Under the pieces are notes generated by a model. The model was not told where the DNA came from and searched no databases. It saw only the letters and a list, made by a program, of their open reading frames with translations. 64,000 nt of DNA. It comes from Bacillota bacterium (lineage in GTDB: Bacteria > Bacillota > Clostridia > Peptostreptococcales > Anaerovoracaceae). The stretch covers positions 17,315 through 81,314 of the forward strand of contig JAETTD010000010.1 of NCBI GenBank assembly GCA_021769295.1, in the 5' to 3' direction. A program made the position numbers and the translations under genes. Positions 60,589-64,000 of this stretch are shown one piece after another. Position 1 is the stretch's first letter; the number at the start of each line of letters is the position of its first letter.

Positions 60589-62820
60589 ATGAGAAAAGAA
60601 TGGGAAGGTTTTATCGAAGGTAACTGGACCGAAAACATCGACGTAGAAGAATTTATTCATTTAAACTACAAGCCATATGACGGCGATGCAAGCTTCCTTG
60701 CAGGTGCTACAGAAAGAACAAAAGAGTGCTATGACAGAGTACAGGAACTTCTTGTAGCAGAAAGAAAAGCTGGCGGAACATTAAAGGTTGACGCAAGCAG
60801 AATCATGAGAATAAACGCATTTGAACCGGGATATATCATTCCGGGTAAAGATATTATCGTAGGTCTTCAGACAGACGAACCTTTAAAGAGAGGTATTTGC
60901 CCATTCGGCGGAATCAAAATGGTAAGAGAAGAAGTAGCTGAATACGGCGAAAAGCTTCCTGAAGAAATCGACAGAATGTTTGACTATGTTACTACTCATA
61001 ATGACGGAGTATTCAAGGCATATTCAAAGGAAATGAGACAGGTAAGACACCTTGGATTCATCACAGGTCTTCCTGATGCTTACGGCCGCGGAAGAATCAT
61101 CGGCGACTACAGAAGAGCTGCTCTTTACGGTATCGACTACTTAATCGAAGAAAAGCAGAAAGACCATGAACTGATCGCTTCAAGACACGTTATGAATGAA
61201 GAAAACATCAGAACTGCTGAAGAAGTTACAAATCAGATTACTGCACTTAAAGAAATCAAGAAGATGGCAGCAGCTTATGGCTATGACATATCCGGACCTG
61301 CAAAAGACGTTAAGGAAGCAATTCAGTGGACTTACTTCGCATATCTGGCAGGTATCAAAGAAGAAAACGGCGCAGCTATGTCAATCGGAAGAACTTCCAC
61401 TTTCATCGACATTTATGCTGAAAGAGACTTGGCTCGTGGAACATACACAGAAGAACAGATTCAGGAATTCGTTGACGACTACATCCTGAAGCTGAGAGTT
61501 GCAAGACACCTTAGAACCAACGAATACAACGAACTCTTCGGTGGAGACCCAATGTGGATTACCGAAGGTATCGGCGGTGTTGGAATGGACGGAAGACACA
61601 AAGTTACCAAGAACTCATACAGAGTATTACAGACCCTGTACAACTTGGGACCTGCTCCGGAACCAAACCTGACAGTTCTTTGGTCAAAACAGCTGCCTGA
61701 ACCTTTCAAGAGATTCTGTGCACAGGTTTCAATCGACACTGACTCAATTCAGTACGAGAACGATGATAAGATGAGACCTTCATACGGCGAAGACTACTCA
61801 ATCGCTTGCTGCGTATCAGCTATTCAGATGGGACAGCAGATGCAGTTCTTCGGCGCAAGATGTAACTTGGCTAAGATTCTTCTCTTAGGTCTTAACGGTG
61901 GTATCGATGAAAGAACAGGAGAACACGTTGGTCCTCAGATGGAATCCGTAGGCGACGGTCCTATCGACTTTGACGAAGCATGGAGAAGATTCAACATTTA
62001 TCTCGAATGGTTGATGGAACTCTATGTAAATATCATGAACATTATTCATTTCATGCATGATAAATACGACTTCGAACGTTCACAGATGGCATTCCTGAAC
62101 TCAGAAGTTAAGAGACTCATGGCATTCGGCGTTGCAGGCTTCTCTGTAGCTGCTGACTCCCTGTCCGCAATCAAATATGCAAAGGTATATCCTATCAGAG
62201 ATGAAAACGGTGTTATCGTTGACTACAGAACTGAAGGAGAATTCCCTAAATACGGTAACGATGACGACAGAGTAGATGAAATCGCAGTTAAGATTTCAGA
62301 AAGAACTATTGAAGAATTGAGAAAACACCCTACTTACAGAAATGCAGTACACACATTGTCAGTACTGACTATCACTTCAAACGTAATGTACGGTAAGAAG
62401 ACAGGTAACACTCCTGACGGAAGAAGAGCAGGAACTCCGTTCGCTCCTGGTGCTAACCCAATGCACGAAAGAGACAGCCACGGTGCAGTTGCTTCTTTGA
62501 ACTCAGTATCCAAGATTGACTGGGATACTTGCCAGGATGGAGTTTCCAACACATTCTCAATCACTCCTGCTGCTTTGGGTAAGGAAAAGGAAGACAGGAC
62601 AACTACTTTGGTAGGATTGTTAAACGGTTACTTTGACAGAGGAGCTCATCACCTGAACGTAAACGTTCTGAATAGAAGCCTGCTTGAGGATGCTTATGAC
62701 AATCCTGAAAAATACCCTAACTTAACAGTAAGAGTATCAGGATATGCTGTAAGATTTAATGCACTTTCAAAGAACCACCAGAAAGAAGTTATTGCAAGAA
62801 CATTCCACCAGCATGTATAA
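60589..62820 (+). CDS. pflB: Formate C-acetyltransferase (pyruvate formate-lyase)
   Basis: Active-site SIACCVSA; glycyl radical RVSGYAVRF. Confidence 0.97.
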   Translation: MRKEWEGFIEGNWTENIDVEEFIHLNYKPYDGDASFLAGATERTKECYDRVQELLVAERKAGGTLKVDASRIMRINAFEPGYIIPGKDIIVGLQTDEPLKRGICPFGGIKMVREEVAEYGEKLPEEIDRMFDYVTTHNDGVFKAYSKEMRQVRHLGFITGLPDAYGRGRIIGDYRRAALYGIDYLIEEKQKDHELIASRHVMNEENIRTAEEVTNQITALKEIKKMAAAYGYDISGPAKDVKEAIQWTYFAYLAGIKEENGAAMSIGRTSTFIDIYAERDLARGTYTEEQIQEFVDDYILKLRVARHLRTNEYNELFGGDPMWITEGIGGVGMDGRHKVTKNSYRVLQTLYNLGPAPEPNLTVLWSKQLPEPFKRFCAQVSIDTDSIQYENDDKMRPSYGEDYSIACCVSAIQMGQQMQFFGARCNLAKILLLGLNGGIDERTGEHVGPQMESVGDGPIDFDEAWRRFNIYLEWLMELYVNIMNIIHFMHDKYDFERSQMAFLNSEVKRLMAFGVAGFSVAADSLSAIKYAKVYPIRDENGVIVDYRTEGEFPKYGNDDDRVDEIAVKISERTIEELRKHPTYRNAVHTLSVLTITSNVMYGKKTGNTPDGRRAGTPFAPGANPMHERDSHGAVASLNSVSKIDWDTCQDGVSNTFSITPAALGKEKEDRTTTLVGLLNGYFDRGAHHLNVNVLNRSLLEDAYDNPEKYPNLTVRVSGYAVRFNALSKNHQKEVIARTFHQHV

Positions 62821-62862
62821 AAACAGACTATCAAATCTTTGATAAAATAAAATGTAAAACTG

Positions 62863-62895
62863 ATGCGAGGTGCCCATTTTGTGAGCACCTCGCAT
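62863..62895 (+). other. Strong hairpin between pflB and pflA
   Basis: ATGCGAGGTGC-11 nt-GCACCTCGCAT. Confidence 0.8.
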
Positions 62896-62950
62896 ACTTT
62901 CATAGTATACTTGTACAATTGCGGTTAGATGATAAGCGGAGGTGAAGCTT

Positions 62951-63670
62951 ATGAAAGGCAGATTGCACTCTATAGAAACGTTTGGGGCTGTAGACGGACC
63001 GGGTATAAGGACCGTGTTTTTTATGCAAGGATGTCCCGCCAGATGTCTCTATTGCCACAATCCGGACTCATGGGGAACTGATGCCGGAAGAGATATAGAT
63101 ATAGATGAGGTAGTCCATTGGGCTGTAAGAGGAATGCCTTATTACGGTGATAACGGCGGCGTGACGTTTTCGGGCGGAGAATCTCTGATGCAGGGAGAGT
63201 TTTTGATTGAGGCCATGAAAGCTCTTAAAAAGGAAGGCATCGGCAGCGCTATAGACGCCAGCGGCACATATGTGGATGAGTTTACCGATAAGGCTATTGA
63301 AACCTGCGATTTGGTGCTTCTTGATATTAAACATCCGGACCCCGAAAGGTTTAAGATTATTACAGGCAGAGACCAGGAAACCTTGCTCGAGATTATAGAC
63401 ATCATAAATAAGCATGATAAGCACGTATGGGTAAGAAACGTAGTAGTGCCAGATATAAACGATACAGAGGAAGATATTGAGGCTCTCAACGAGTTTATAA
63501 AGCGCATAAAGCACATCGATAAGATAGAGTTGTTGGCTTACCACACCATGGCTGTGGAAAAGTACGGCAAGCTCGGTATAACATACAGGCTTAAGGGAGT
63601 TCCTCCTATGGACGGAGAACGGCTCGAAGAACTTAGAAAGCTGGTAAAATATCCTGATGATAATCAGTGA
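62951..63670 (+). CDS. pflA: Pyruvate formate-lyase activating enzyme (radical SAM)
   Basis: MQGCPARCLYCHNPDSW; VTFSGGESLMQ. Confidence 0.97.
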   Translation: MKGRLHSIETFGAVDGPGIRTVFFMQGCPARCLYCHNPDSWGTDAGRDIDIDEVVHWAVRGMPYYGDNGGVTFSGGESLMQGEFLIEAMKALKKEGIGSAIDASGTYVDEFTDKAIETCDLVLLDIKHPDPERFKIITGRDQETLLEIIDIINKHDKHVWVRNVVVPDINDTEEDIEALNEFIKRIKHIDKIELLAYHTMAVEKYGKLGITYRLKGVPPMDGERLEELRKLVKYPDDNQ

Positions 63671-63686
63671 TTATAGTAGAGTAAAG

Positions 63687-63719
63687 AAAAGGTGCGTTCC
63701 TTGAAGGAACGCACCTTTT
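63687..63719. terminator. Bidirectional terminator
   Basis: AAAAGGTGCGTTCC-TTGAA-GGAACGCACCTTTT. Confidence 0.92.
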
Positions 63720-63754
63720 TAATGTTATGTTTTATTTAATTCTTTCTTTTTTTA

Positions 63755-64000
63755 TTAAGCTTCGAGAGCTTTCAGAGCAGCTTCTTTTTCAGCTTTTCTC
63801 TCTTCCAAGATCTTCTCGTATTCTTCTTCAGTCATCTTTGTCATTGTGATTCCTGTGAAACCGAAGACGATTGATACGATAGGATTCAGCCAGTTAAGGA
63901 TTGCATACGGTATGTAGCTTGAATCCACTCCGAGGAAGGATCTCATAGTAGCTCCGCATGTGTTCCATGGGAAGAAGTTGGATGTGATTGTTCCGCAGTC
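63755..64000 (-). CDS. Na+/H+ antiporter NhaC-like, C-terminal part (truncated by window edge)
   Basis: Frame continues upstream of the listed ORF: DCGTITSNFFPWNTCGATMRSFLGVDSSYIPYAILNWLNPIVSIVFGF. Confidence 0.75.
   Translation of the reverse strand, partial: DCGTITSNFFPWNTCGATMRSFLGVDSSYIPYAILNWLNPIVSIVFGFTGITMTKMTEEEYEKILEERKAEKEAALKALEA

Overview
The window is a chromosomal segment of an anaerobic, low-to-mid-GC Firmicute (Clostridia-like), probably spore-forming because bofA and a yaaL-like gene are present. (1) 1-10.6 kb is a canonical spc/alpha ribosomal superoperon (rpmC' to rplQ with secY, adk, map, infA, rpoA). (2) 10.9-35.1 kb is a large catabolic region. It holds a biotin-dependent carboxyltransferase/Na+-pump cluster with two different carboxyltransferases (MmdA/12S-like and OadA/5S-like), an aminotransferase, an Lrp regulator and a PrpR-type sigma-54 activator. 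It also holds a divergent 4-hydroxybutyrate/crotonyl-CoA gene set: abfD-acd-etfBA against hbd, an ADC-like gene, MFS, TctBCA, VOC, 4HB dehydrogenase, crotonase and a CoA-transferase. (3) 35.1-64 kb is mostly housekeeping: a nuclease-like gene, pcrA, ligA, SRP RNA, dnaX, ybaB, recR, bofA, arginase, mreB, the ADI pathway and pflBA. The most interesting non-gene signals are intergenic hairpin repeat arrays with an exact 62-bp period (four units at 19.2 kb, two at 10.6 kb, one at 50.9 kb), a sequence-unrelated four-unit array with the same 62-bp period at 36.1 kb, and a divergent sigma-54 control region at 24.0-24.26 kb with a perfect 12-bp inverted repeat as candidate enhancer. All calls come from reading the sequence and ORF translations; no database searches were run.
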